50,814 bases of DNA, taken from positions 1 to 50,814 of the forward strand of contig ONDR01000015.1 of assembly GCA_900316675.1 (NCBI GenBank). Direction: 5' to 3'. The notes beneath the pieces are model-generated. The model was not told the DNA's origin, made no database searches, and saw only the letters and a list, made by a program, of their open reading frames with translations. This DNA is from an uncultured Bacteroidales bacterium (lineage in GTDB: Bacteria > Bacteroidota > Bacteroidia > Bacteroidales > UBA932). Positions 16,882-24,536 of the stretch are shown here, one piece after another (the first letter of the stretch is position 1; each line of letters starts with the position of its first letter). Both the position numbers and the translations under genes were made by a program.

Positions 16882-18951
16882 TTATTTGTTTTTTCTTTTT
16901 TCCTTTGAAAGCGGCTCACCACCGTTGAAGGGATATGTATATGTTTTTGATACGGTGTTGACTATCCAGACCTTCTTTCCGTCTTTCTGGGAAAGCTCGG
17001 GCAGGGATACAATCTGCTCCTGCGGAGCGATGCCTTTCCATCCCTGACGCACGCGGCCGTGGATGTCATACAGTCCAATAGTATTGTCGTAATGAAGAAC
17101 AAGAGCCGAATATCCGTGCGCACCGGAGAAGTCGTAGGCCGCAGGGCCAAGGAGCACTTCTTTACCAAGTTCTGCCGGGAAGCCCTTAACAATTCGGCCA
17201 AGCCTGTCAATAAGGTAGAGCTTGGTGCCGGAGCAAACCAGATACTGTATTCTCTTGTTGTTGTAATAATCAATCTCGCTAACCACGCCGCAAAGTTTTC
17301 CGTCAAACGGCTTGGTCCATGATACCTTACCGTTCTCGTCCTTGAACTCAAGGGAATTGTCGGCCTTCTGGGTAAGGGTATTCTTCTTTCCGGTCTGGGA
17401 ATTAAGTACGGTGAACGGGCCTGCGGGAACAGTAACCTTAGAAGGATCTGCCTTTGAAGCAGAAGCGGCAGGGCTGACCCTCTTGACCTCGATTTTCTTG
17501 CCGGAAACGGTGAATACTTCACCGGATACGCCCTTAAGGGTGCTTGATATTGCAAGGGCGATAGGCTTGCTGAATATAGTCTGGAGCTTATCCAGATAAG
17601 ATGCCACGTCAAAATAAACCATCGGGGATTCATTCAGCTTGATGCCCTCTTTGCCCATGGTGCTTGATAGGGATTCAGAATCCTCTACAAGCATGTCTGT
17701 AAGGGTTTTATTGTCGCCCACTACCATCCATCCGTCCTTGTAGAAGAAGAAACTCTCCTCGGCGGCAGAGAATAAGGGGCCGAACTGAGTGGCGGCATAG
17801 CCTGCATAAGCGTAAGGCACTACTGCGGTGCGATATTCTTTCAGGGATGACAGGCCGGTGTCTTTAAGCAGTACTTCCTCTGACGGCTTGCTGCCGGTCT
17901 TTATGAGCAGCACCTCTCCCCATTTTTCTCCGTAGCGGACCACGGCTTTTGCAACCTCCCTGATGTCCAGGGAACGGGCCCATTTCTCTGCAGAATCGCT
18001 GTACCTGGCCAGTTTTGAATTAGCATCCAGGAATTTTTTATACCTCTCTATATAGGCTCCTACGCCATCAGTCGTCATTGAAACGGCAAAAACAGTCTCT
18101 GCGGGCAGTACCTTTGCAACCGTTGATTCCTCCGTATCCATAAAGCCGATGCGGAAGGCGGGATTTCCCTTGCAGGCGGCATAAACGCCAAGCTCATAGC
18201 CGTTTTTAGTCTTTTCCGGAGTCAGTACAAGCACATCTGCATATGAAGCAAAGAAGGCTCCGTGGCCGGCATAGTCCCGGCTCATAAACAGCGATGCTGC
18301 CTTGGGCGCATATTTGCCCATGAAGAAGATTGCATCCCTGCCGGAAGGAATTGACGCAGCCGATATGAATTTGGCATCGTCAAGTATGGACGAGCCTATT
18401 TCCAGATGTCTTTTTGATGCGGCGATCAGGCTTTGTGACGTGCTGACAAGAACATTTTGAGGATCGCTCTCCGGGGCTGCGGCAGCCTCAAGATGGCAGG
18501 CTGCGGCAAGGTTAAGGAGCTGCTCCCTCTGCTCTGCCTTCTTGCAGCCGGACAGAACCATTAGCGGTTCCAGATCCCTGCTGTAATGCATTGATATAAT
18601 GCAGGGGCCGTTGACATGCTTGTATGCCGGAGTGGCAAGACTGTCGATGAACGGAGTGATGATTTTTTTGCCGGTGCCGGCAAAAAGTGTCCTGTATATA
18701 GCCGTCTGGTCCGTCAGGAGTTCCACTGCAGAGCTGACGGATTTGTTGCTGAGTATCATGGCCGCATCCAACGGAATGGCAGCCAGACCTGGATAATCGT
18801 CACAAATATCCGCCGGTTTTCTTTCTACCTGGAATTCCTCCAACACATTGTCTTTACTGCCGTTCCCTGAGAAAAGGACGGCTACGGCAACTCCGACGCA
18901 GGCAACAAGCGCCAGAATCAAAATAATCTGGAATAAAATCTTCTTTTGCAT
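16882..18951 (-). CDS. Large membrane-anchored protein of unknown function
   Basis: A 689-residue protein with a single N-terminal hydrophobic segment (IILILALVACVGVAVAVLF) that could be a membrane anchor or a lipoprotein signal. The rest is extracytoplasmic. Residues about 45-460 form a mixed domain with FFMGKYAPKAASLF and repeated helix-strand units. The last 150 residues have beta-propeller-like repeats (YLIDRLGRIVKGFPAEL and LYDIHGRVRQGWKGIA), similar to PQQ/VCBS-like blades. I do not recognise the family. It lies two bases upstream of the acyl-CoA ligase and 18 downstream of argR. Confidence 0.7.
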   Translation of the reverse strand: MQKKILFQIILILALVACVGVAVAVLFSGNGSKDNVLEEFQVERKPADICDDYPGLAAIPLDAAMILSNKSVSSAVELLTDQTAIYRTLFAGTGKKIITPFIDSLATPAYKHVNGPCIISMHYSRDLEPLMVLSGCKKAEQREQLLNLAAACHLEAAAAPESDPQNVLVSTSQSLIAASKRHLEIGSSILDDAKFISAASIPSGRDAIFFMGKYAPKAASLFMSRDYAGHGAFFASYADVLVLTPEKTKNGYELGVYAACKGNPAFRIGFMDTEESTVAKVLPAETVFAVSMTTDGVGAYIERYKKFLDANSKLARYSDSAEKWARSLDIREVAKAVVRYGEKWGEVLLIKTGSKPSEEVLLKDTGLSSLKEYRTAVVPYAYAGYAATQFGPLFSAAEESFFFYKDGWMVVGDNKTLTDMLVEDSESLSSTMGKEGIKLNESPMVYFDVASYLDKLQTIFSKPIALAISSTLKGVSGEVFTVSGKKIEVKRVSPAASASKADPSKVTVPAGPFTVLNSQTGKKNTLTQKADNSLEFKDENGKVSWTKPFDGKLCGVVSEIDYYNNKRIQYLVCSGTKLYLIDRLGRIVKGFPAELGKEVLLGPAAYDFSGAHGYSALVLHYDNTIGLYDIHGRVRQGWKGIAPQEQIVSLPELSQKDGKKVWIVNTVSKTYTYPFNGGEPLSKEKRKNK

Positions 18952-18969
18952 CAGACGGACTGATTCTCT

Positions 18970-19437
18970 TTACAGGAATTTAGTTTCCGAACCGGGGATT
19001 TTCTCTGACAGGAAAGCCTTGAAGTCTTCAGGGGTAACGCCCTGCTTAAGTACAAGGAACAAGGTGTCATCACCTGCTACGGTACCCATTACCATAGAAC
19101 CGCACTTTGTGTCAATAACGGCGCCAATCATATTGGCATAGCCGGGGCTGGTTTTGATAACACAGATGGGGGCGGAAAAATCAATGCTTACTATCCCCGA
19201 AACGGAATGAATCACGTCAGGTACAACCTGCAATGAATCTGAGGGGATAGAGAAGAAGGCGGTATCATTTTCCGGATTGTGCATCTTGACAATCTTCATT
19301 TGTGCAAGATCCCTTGAGATGGTGGCCTGTGTGGCCTTGATACCTTCTTTTTCAAGATATCTAAGTAGTTCTTCCTGATTGTGAACCTGGCGCCTGCCCA
19401 AAATCCTTAGGATGGCTCTCTGTCTGCTAGCTTTCAT
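18970..19437 (-). CDS. argR: Arginine repressor ArgR
   Basis: A 155-residue transcription factor controlling arginine metabolism. The N-terminal winged helix (residues 1-70, with ATQATISRDLAQMKIVK as the recognition part) and the C-terminal arginine-binding hexamerisation domain (GSMVMGTVAGDDTLFLVLK) are complete. It leads the minus-strand run 18951-13295. A palindrome overlaps its own promoter, pointing to autoregulation. Confidence 0.93.
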   Translation of the reverse strand: MKASRQRAILRILGRRQVHNQEELLRYLEKEGIKATQATISRDLAQMKIVKMHNPENDTAFFSIPSDSLQVVPDVIHSVSGIVSIDFSAPICVIKTSPGYANMIGAVIDTKCGSMVMGTVAGDDTLFLVLKQGVTPEDFKAFLSEKIPGSETKFL

Positions 19438-19482
19438 TCTTTACTTTAGTGTTACGCGTTACAAGATAGTATTAGACAAATG

Positions 19483-19523
19483 CAAATATACACTTTTTAT
19501 ACAAAACCCACAATATATATTGT
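19483..19523 (-). promoter_or_regulatory. argR promoter with overlapping palindromic operator
   Basis: On the minus strand TTG (19513-19511), a 20-base spacer and TATATTTG (19490-19483) form a Bacteroidota promoter. The perfect 14-bp palindrome ACAATATATATTGT (19510-19523) covers the -33 element, a good place for a repressor. ArgR boxes elsewhere are A+T-rich imperfect palindromes of about 18 bp, so ArgR itself is the first candidate. The same palindrome lies about 105 bases upstream of the divergent regulator's -7 box. Confidence 0.55.
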
Positions 19524-19614
19524 ATAAATAAGAAGTATTGAATATAGGCGAGGAAATTTATCCCACCAGATTAATGAATACAAAATTGGGATACATCTAT
19601 TTGGACGAAATACT

Positions 19615-19622
19615 TATATTTG
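19615..19622 (+). promoter_or_regulatory. -7 box (TATATTTG) for the TPR/AraC regulator
   Basis: TATATTTG at 19615-19622 ends 17 bases before the ATG at 19640, so the leader would be only about ten bases. No TTG is found at the usual distance upstream. Confidence 0.4.
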
Positions 19623-19639
19623 TATTCTTATTGATAATT

Positions 19640-21322
19640 ATGAAGAATCACAGATATACCATGCTTTTGACAGCCGTTGTCGCAGCCCTGTCGTTGTCAG
19701 CGGCTTGTTCAAAGCCGGACCGCAGCGAGGAGGCAACCCAGCTGAAGAACGAGCTCCAGGAGATTATATTCTCAAATCCGGAAAAAGTCTTGGAGCGGGT
19801 AGACAGTGCCGAGCGCACCGGCGTGTTCACGGAGACTACGGCCAACCTGATCCGGTCCAATGTCTATGGGCATATGGGCAAGACGCGATTGGCTGTTTTC
19901 TACGGCGAGCAAATCAAGCAAAGTCCCGAACTCAGGAGCGAAGGCGTCAACTATTATTCTGCCCTGCTCCAGCTTACTTCGCTGCTGAACAAAAATGGCG
20001 ATTGGGGAAAGGCCATCCATCTGGCCGATGAAATCATTGCCGATGCGGACCAGGGTGGTTTGGACGAGCAGATGGCCCTGCGAATCAAAAGTCGCGCGCT
20101 TACCAACAAAGCCAGTTGCGAGCAAAATATGGGACACCTGGAAGAGGCCGAGCGCTATTATCTGGAAGGCATTGACCTGATGATGGGCGTAACTCAGCCC
20201 AAAGACTACTGGATCATAGATGCCCTGGTTATAGCCGTAATAGAGACCACGGAGTTCTACCTTGAGCAGGACATGCCCCAGAAGGCTCTGCCTATGGTGG
20301 AGAAGGCCGATACAGCCATGGCCCGTATGGCCCGCTGTCCAGACATGCCGGAGTACTTCCTAAACAAACGCATCAACAACCTGACCATCAACCAGGCCCT
20401 TGCCTATGCCGCCAACGGCCATTTCGACAAGGCCGAGGCTCTGTACCGGAAGCATCGGCAGGCTCCCGATCTGTCGCCCTATGACCTCATTGCCGAAGCC
20501 CGCTACCTCACAATGGCCGGCCGATATGACGAGGCCATCCGCCTGTTCCGCAAAACCGATTCTCTCTATTTGGCCCGTGGCAGCTCCATCAACAACTCCT
20601 ACATCAACAATTACATGATGAGCCAGTACAAGGCCTTGAAAAAGGCCGGACGTACGGGCGAAGCCATGGCCTACGCCGACCGCATGCGCCACCTGAGCGA
20701 TTCCATCCACGTGGAAGAGCGGAAGATGGATGTTGAGCAGCAGGAGGTCATCCGTCAAAAGGAAGCCGAAATTACCAGTCGCCGCCATTCACTGGCCATT
20801 CACCGAATCATCATCCTTTCAGCCATCATCATTATCCTGCTTGTGGGCTATCTTCTCGTACGTGCCTGGAAGTACAACAAGGAACTGGAGGCAAAGAACC
20901 GCAGCCTCTACCAAGAGATACAGCAACGTGAGAAGGCCGAGGCCGATGAACTTGAAGCCCTGCGGGAAAAGCCGGCCGAGACGCTTTCGCAGAGTCAGCT
21001 GCTCTACCGCCGCCTTTGCGAACTGATGCAGGACCCCGAAGTCTATACAAATTCCGAAACCAACCAGGATACGCTGGCCGGTCTGGCCGGTACCAACCGC
21101 ACCTATATCTACGATGCCCTGCGCGAGTGCGCCGGAGTGACACCTACCGACTTCATCAACGGTTACCGCCTGCGCTATGCAGCCCGCCTGCTGGCCACAA
21201 CTTCCGATTCGGTAGCCCTCATCGCCGAACTCTGCGGCCTTACCCGCCGCACCTTCTACCGCCTATTCGACGAAGCTTATTCCATGTCTCCTTCGGACTA
21301 CCGAAAAGTGGCAAAAAAGTAG
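19640..21322 (+). CDS. Lipoprotein-anchored TPR sensor with cytoplasmic AraC-type DNA-binding domain
   Basis: A 560-residue one-component signalling protein. The start carries a lipoprotein signal (LSLSAAC, Cys at about residue 23). Residues 30-360 are helical TPR repeats in the periplasm. A coiled segment and one membrane helix follow (about 388-407, IIILSAIIIILLVGYLLV), then a coiled coil and a C-terminal AraC/XylS helix-turn-helix pair (about 466-560, RLRYAARLLATTSDSVALIAELCGLTRRTFYRLF). I chose ATG 19640 because it gives the lipobox; the frame is open from 19538. It directly precedes the surface-protein genes and probably controls them, as similar regulators do in Bacteroidales. Confidence 0.82.
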   Translation: MKNHRYTMLLTAVVAALSLSAACSKPDRSEEATQLKNELQEIIFSNPEKVLERVDSAERTGVFTETTANLIRSNVYGHMGKTRLAVFYGEQIKQSPELRSEGVNYYSALLQLTSLLNKNGDWGKAIHLADEIIADADQGGLDEQMALRIKSRALTNKASCEQNMGHLEEAERYYLEGIDLMMGVTQPKDYWIIDALVIAVIETTEFYLEQDMPQKALPMVEKADTAMARMARCPDMPEYFLNKRINNLTINQALAYAANGHFDKAEALYRKHRQAPDLSPYDLIAEARYLTMAGRYDEAIRLFRKTDSLYLARGSSINNSYINNYMMSQYKALKKAGRTGEAMAYADRMRHLSDSIHVEERKMDVEQQEVIRQKEAEITSRRHSLAIHRIIILSAIIIILLVGYLLVRAWKYNKELEAKNRSLYQEIQQREKAEADELEALREKPAETLSQSQLLYRRLCELMQDPEVYTNSETNQDTLAGLAGTNRTYIYDALRECAGVTPTDFINGYRLRYAARLLATTSDSVALIAELCGLTRRTFYRLFDEAYSMSPSDYRKVAKK

Positions 21323-21350
21323 ATTTTGCAGAATTGACACAATGATTTGT

Positions 21351-21375
21351 AGGGGTGGCACAACTGGCCACCCCT
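21351..21375 (+). terminator. Hairpin after the TPR/AraC regulator
   Basis: AGGGGTGGC (21351-21359) pairs perfectly with GCCACCCCT (21367-21375) over a seven-base loop and is followed by CTTTG. It covers the -33 position of the next promoter (-7 at 21383), so it may act both as terminator and as regulatory site. Confidence 0.6.
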
Positions 21376-21382
21376 CTTTGCA

Positions 21383-21390
21383 TACCTTTG
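21383..21390 (+). promoter_or_regulatory. -7 box (TACCTTTG) of the small-peptide/surface-protein operon
   Basis: TACCTTTG matches TAnnTTTG, 26 bases before the ATG at 21416. The -33 site (21361-21363) is CAA, not TTG, and lies in the hairpin loop. A weak -33 is usual for activator-dependent promoters, and the adjacent AraC-type regulator is the obvious candidate. Confidence 0.45.
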
Positions 21391-21415
21391 CGACCGGACC
21401 AAACAAGCAAAGCGT

Positions 21416-21595
21416 ATGGATTTCACCCTAATCATCACAGTAGCCCTGGCAGCCGCCATCATCGTCATTGTACTGGTGCTGGTAGCCATCATCGTCTACC
21501 AACGGTGGCGGATTGGCGAGAAGAATGCCGCCCTGGGCAGGTTTATCCAAGAGAATATCGAATTGTTAGACAAACTAAATAAAAAACACTCATGA
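21416..21595 (+). CDS. 59-residue single-span membrane protein
   Basis: A short protein: a strongly hydrophobic helix at residues 4-27 (Ile/Val/Ala/Leu only), then a basic, cytoplasm-like tail beginning YQRWRIGEKN and ending in an amphipathic helix. It has no recognised family. The stop codon overlaps an ATG for the next peptide (ATGA at 21592), and a promoter-like box lies upstream, so it is a credible gene. The position between a membrane-spanning regulator and its likely targets suggests an accessory role, but that is inference. Confidence 0.6.
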   Translation: MDFTLIITVALAAAIIVIVLVLVAIIVYQRWRIGEKNAALGRFIQENIELLDKLNKKHS

Positions 21596-21600
21596 TTACC

Positions 21601-21747
21601 ATGAAAAGAACAGACAAATCATTCTACGAAGCACCCTCAATCACTATTGTGGAGGTAAAAATTGAGGGCGTCATCTGCCAGAGCGGCCTGAACGAACTTG
21701 ACAATCCTGCCGATTATCTTGACGGCGGCGACCCTTTCGTATTTTAA
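21601..21747 (+). CDS. 48-residue Cys-containing peptide (FYEAP...VIC type)
   Basis: A short peptide with a basic start, FYEAP at residues 8-12, VEVKIEGVICQSG at 17-29 and an acidic Gly/Asp-rich tail ending DPFVF. Start is ATG 21601 or an ATG nine bases earlier overlapping the previous stop. Its stop overlaps a further ATG (TAATG at 21745-21749). It lacks a signal peptide. A relative with the same spacing (FYEAP at 8-12, VIC at 24-26) occurs at 23112. The conserved spacing at two sites argues that these are real genes; the function is unknown. Confidence 0.6.
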   Translation: MKRTDKSFYEAPSITIVEVKIEGVICQSGLNELDNPADYLDGGDPFVF

Positions 21748-21761
21748 TGGAGGACAAGACT

Positions 21762-23102
21762 ATGAAGAAAGTATTTGGATTCATTGCACTGGCTCTTTCT
21801 CTGATAGCCTGCAACAAGGAGGATATCGATCTCCAGACCACCATGCAGCCGGCCGAAAAGGCCGACGGCATCACCATCACCGCAACCCTGGCATCCAAGA
21901 GGGCCGGAACAAAGGCCGTGGCCGATGGCGGAGACAATATTACGGTGACTTGGGCACAGAATGAGCATATCGCCATCCTCTATACAAAGGATGAAACAAA
22001 TTATATGGCCGATGCCACAATTACAGCTGTGGACGGCACTACCGGCGCTGCAACAATCGAATTTACAGTAGAAAGCGGCACGCCCGACAACACTCCCTGC
22101 CAGATTGTCTATCCGCTTTCTGCCGCCAAGGACGACCATTCCGGCGTGAAGACTGCAGCCACGCTGCTCTCAGCACAGGACGGCACACTGAATGCCAACC
22201 TAGACGTCCGTGTGGGTGAGGGTAATATTCGCATCTCCACTCCGGGCCTGGATGTAACCACCCAGCCCGTCGCACAGTTCGCCATTTTCAAATTCATGGT
22301 CAAGAACGCCGACGCTTCGGCCACCATTGACGTAAAGCCTCTTACCGTTACCATCGGTTCGCAGAATTACGTCATCACCCCTGCTTCGGCAACTAGCGAG
22401 CTATATGCCGCCCTACCAGCAGTCAGCGACAAGACCGTTAGTTTCTCCGCCACTGGCAGCGACAGCAAGACCTACACCTGTTCCAAGGGCGGCATTAGCT
22501 TCGATGCAGGCAATTACTACCGCAGCACGCTGAAAATGACTCCCCATTGCACCTTCACTGCGCCCAGCAGACGCACCGGATTGAAGTTCAACGGCAGTAA
22601 GAGCAACGTTGCAGGATCGCCGCAGAACCTGGTCAATGCAGGCTCAGCAGTTAATGCCACTATATATTACTCCACTGACGACGGAAGCAACTGGAGCACT
22701 TCCATTCCAACCGCCACCAATGCGGGCAGCTACACCGTTCACTACAAAGTGGTGCCAAATGCAGGATATACCGGCGGCAGGGAGTCCACATCGCTGGGCA
22801 GCGTCAGCATTGCCAAGATAAACGGATGGTGTGAACTTTCGTCAAGCAGTTCTGACGGATGGCATACTACCGCAGGGAAAAAGGTTTCCTTCACGGTGAA
22901 TCACCACGGCGGCGAGCTGTCGTATAGCGTTAACGGTGATCCAAGAGATGAGGCAAATCTTAATGTGCACATAAGCGGTAATAAAGTTGATGTTAGCGCG
23001 GATAGCGGTCAAACAATAAAGAAACATCTCACCATAACATTCACCATCGCCGCCACGACAAACTACAAAGGCGCAACTGCCACCTACACCCTCAATAATT
23101 AA
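21762..23102 (+). CDS. Fimbrillin-like surface lipoprotein
   Basis: A 446-residue lipoprotein: signal MKKVFGFIALALSLIAC with Cys at 17. Residues 30-260 resemble the fimbrillin (Mfa-like) fold, with early GTKAVADGG, WAQNEHIAILY and a late FDAGNYYRSTLKM strand. Residues 260-446 are two immunoglobulin-like repeats (TNAGSYTVHYKV and TTNYKGATATYTL resemble MBG-type domains). ATG 21762 is preferred over 21747 because it gives the lipobox, with a GGAGG-like site before it. It is probably an outer-surface adhesin or fimbrial component. The tail after the fimbrillin domain is unusual for a polymerising subunit. Confidence 0.75.
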   Translation: MKKVFGFIALALSLIACNKEDIDLQTTMQPAEKADGITITATLASKRAGTKAVADGGDNITVTWAQNEHIAILYTKDETNYMADATITAVDGTTGAATIEFTVESGTPDNTPCQIVYPLSAAKDDHSGVKTAATLLSAQDGTLNANLDVRVGEGNIRISTPGLDVTTQPVAQFAIFKFMVKNADASATIDVKPLTVTIGSQNYVITPASATSELYAALPAVSDKTVSFSATGSDSKTYTCSKGGISFDAGNYYRSTLKMTPHCTFTAPSRRTGLKFNGSKSNVAGSPQNLVNAGSAVNATIYYSTDDGSNWSTSIPTATNAGSYTVHYKVVPNAGYTGGRESTSLGSVSIAKINGWCELSSSSSDGWHTTAGKKVSFTVNHHGGELSYSVNGDPRDEANLNVHISGNKVDVSADSGQTIKKHLTITFTIAATTNYKGATATYTLNN

Positions 23103-23111
23103 GTCTTAAAT

Positions 23112-23204
23112 ATGGAAAAGAAGGTAAAAGAGTTTTATGAGGCACCGGGAATGCCATGCTTGGGTACAAATACAATGGCGGTTATTTGTTCAGCGGAAAG
23201 CTGA
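23112..23204 (+). CDS. 30-residue peptide related to the 21601 peptide
   Basis: This peptide has FYEAP at residues 8-12 and VIC at 24-26, exactly the spacing seen at 21601, but stops after CSAES without the acidic tail. It begins ten bases after the lipoprotein stop. Its last 49 bases overlap, in another frame, the start of the 23156 reading frame. It may be a truncated copy, or a short leader for the downstream gene. Confidence 0.45.
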   Translation: MEKKVKEFYEAPGMPCLGTNTMAVICSAES

Positions 23205-23752
23205 ATACTTCCTACAGCAGCACAGGCTACTATTTCATCAAGAATAATGCATCGAACAGTGAGAGAAGGGACTATCTCATAACCGGAAAGACACTGTCTA
23301 GCCATAGCGCCGTGAAGCTTCCGGCCAACGGGAACAGCAAATGGCTCCAGGTGGGCCCCTCTAAGTACGTTGAGTTGAAAGGGGCTTATAATACCAATCT
23401 GGGATCCTGGCGTACCTGCAACTACGGAGCATCTCTCCCGGAGCAGATTGGTACTACGCTGGATTTTGATAACGCTGTCGCACAACACGCAGCCTCAGAG
23501 GGCCAGTTCCAGGATCTTATAAATTACTGTACATGGGCGTGGACAAGCGTCAATGGGCAAGTCGGCATGGGTGTCAAAGCAACCAATGGTTTCCTGTTCC
23601 TGCCTGCCCAATACGAAACGAGCGGCGACTACTGGACGTCTTCCACAGCATTCGACGTTGAGGGGGTTTTCCTATCTTTCTATAAGAGTGGGAATCGAGA
23701 TTGGCTCTTCAACGACCGTACAATAAAGTACGCAGTACGCCCCATCCTATAG
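23156..23752 (+). pseudogene. FISUMP/DUF1566-like surface domain lacking an N-terminal signal
   Basis: A 198-codon frame. Its second half (LPEQIGTTLDFDNA, ATNGFLFLPAQY, DYWTSSTAF, DRTIKYAVRPIL) matches the pattern of the Fibrobacter-succinogenes-major / DUF1566 type surface domain seen at the C-terminus of many Bacteroidales lipoproteins. There is no signal peptide; the frame is closed by a TGA at 23138-23140, and the first ATG lies inside the 30-residue peptide gene. A complete lipoprotein would need an upstream signal, so I call this a 5'-truncated remnant. Expression by re-initiation or a -1 frameshift out of the peptide gene is the alternative. Confidence 0.5.
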
Positions 23753-23756
23753 GACG

Positions 23757-23902
23757 CCTAGTATAGGAAAATGGGCTACGAAAAAGGCTTGCCGTTGCGG
23801 GCTTACCAGCCTACGGCTGGGACAGGGGGTGCAGCGCGAAGCGCGCTAGGGGGATACGTCCCCCTAGTATAGGAAAATGGGCTACGAAAAAGGCTTGCCG
23901 TT
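23757..23902. repeat. 40-bp direct repeats flanking a hairpin-rich spacer
   Basis: Positions 23757-23796 and 23863-23902 are identical over 40 bases (start CCTAGTATAGG, end GGCTTGCCGTT), 106 bases apart. Between them lies GGGGGATACGTCCCCC (23850-23865 region), a palindromic block that has a close relative at 33559-33575 after guaA (GGGGGATACGGCCCCC). This is a dispersed transcript-end element duplicated here. Confidence 0.75.
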
Positions 23903-23926
23903 TTGGCAAGCCTTCTTCGTAGCCCA
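23879..23926 (+). terminator. Long hairpin closing the surface-protein locus
   Basis: GGGCTACGAA and AAGGCTTGCC are mirrored by GGCAAGCCTT and TTCGTAGCCC around a GTTTT loop, making a nearly perfect 20-bp stem. It is symmetrical and can end transcripts from either side. It marks the last recognisably resident sequence before the A+T-rich element. Confidence 0.75.
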
Positions 23927-23940
23927 CAATTTACTATTAT

Positions 23941-24295
23941 CAAACCAATTCCTAGAGGATTTGGAAAGATTATGGCGTTTACGCCAGTGGATACCAGACC
24001 CTAAAGACCCATCTACATGGAAATAGTGGATGTGTAGGTCGCTCTACGGATTTGGTTCATTGTATTCTTCTACTAATATAACACTGGGAGGTGCACAAAA
24101 TCAAGGTTTTCCGTTTGTGTAACCTCCCTTATTTCCGTAAAATAGTAACCTTGGATAATATGGATAGCTCAATGTATTGTCCTACTCGAAACCTGCGAAT
24201 GAGGGTATTTTTTTTCTACTACACCTTTTTAATTTACTTTTTCAATCTAACCTACTATTTATATATAGGAGAGGTAAATTAGCGCCTAAGATATT
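23941..24295. other. 355-bp A+T-rich stretch at the left edge of the element
   Basis: No gene is supported. A short frame at 24030-24122 ends SSTNITLGGAQNQGFPFV and faintly recalls the end of a FISUMP-type domain, which would make it a decayed fragment; the same frame is closed by a TAG at 24024-24026. A 63-codon frame at 24091-24282 is Tyr/Phe-rich and lacks a convincing ribosome site. The left end of the integrated element should lie in here, but no long duplicate of the tRNA-Arg 3' end is visible. Confidence 0.4.
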
Positions 24296-24475
24296 ATGAC
24301 AAACCAATATAAAAGACAGTATAGAGAACTGGATGATGAAGTTAAAGAGAAGATTAGCAACAGCAGCCGTAATAAGCCGAAATCGGCAGAACACAAAATG
24401 CATATCAGCCAAGGAATGCAGGAATACTGGAAGACTGTTCCAAATAAATTCTCAATAAGTGGAGCCACAGTATAA
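24296..24475 (+). CDS. 59-residue small protein with NUMOD-like motif
   Basis: A basic, hydrophilic protein whose middle (NKPKSAEHKMHISQGMQEYW) resembles NUMOD3-type DNA-binding motifs, which have the pattern S-x-EHK-x-x-I-S-x-A/G-M. It is preceded by AGGAGAGG about 20-28 bases before the ATG. It lies 61 bases upstream of the replication protein and is probably transcribed with it. The function is inferred only as possible DNA binding. Confidence 0.55.
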   Translation: MTNQYKRQYRELDDEVKEKISNSSRNKPKSAEHKMHISQGMQEYWKTVPNKFSISGATV

Positions 24476-24536
24476 TTGCACCACTTATCAAGGGGAAGAA
24501 TTCATCAAAAATAATGCAGAAGAAAATGAATAATGA

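Noticed and set aside
24030..24122. Fragment ending GGAQNQGFPFV as a surface-domain gene
   Set aside because: Too short, closed by an in-frame TAG just upstream, and similarity is only impressionistic.
24091..24282. 63-codon Tyr/Phe-rich frame in the element
   Set aside because: No convincing ribosome site, composition of random A+T-rich DNA, no motif.
23941..24295. Direct duplicate of the tRNA-Arg 3' end as attL
   Set aside because: No stretch longer than a few bases matches the tRNA end; serine integrases need only a very short core, so the left end remains unplaced.
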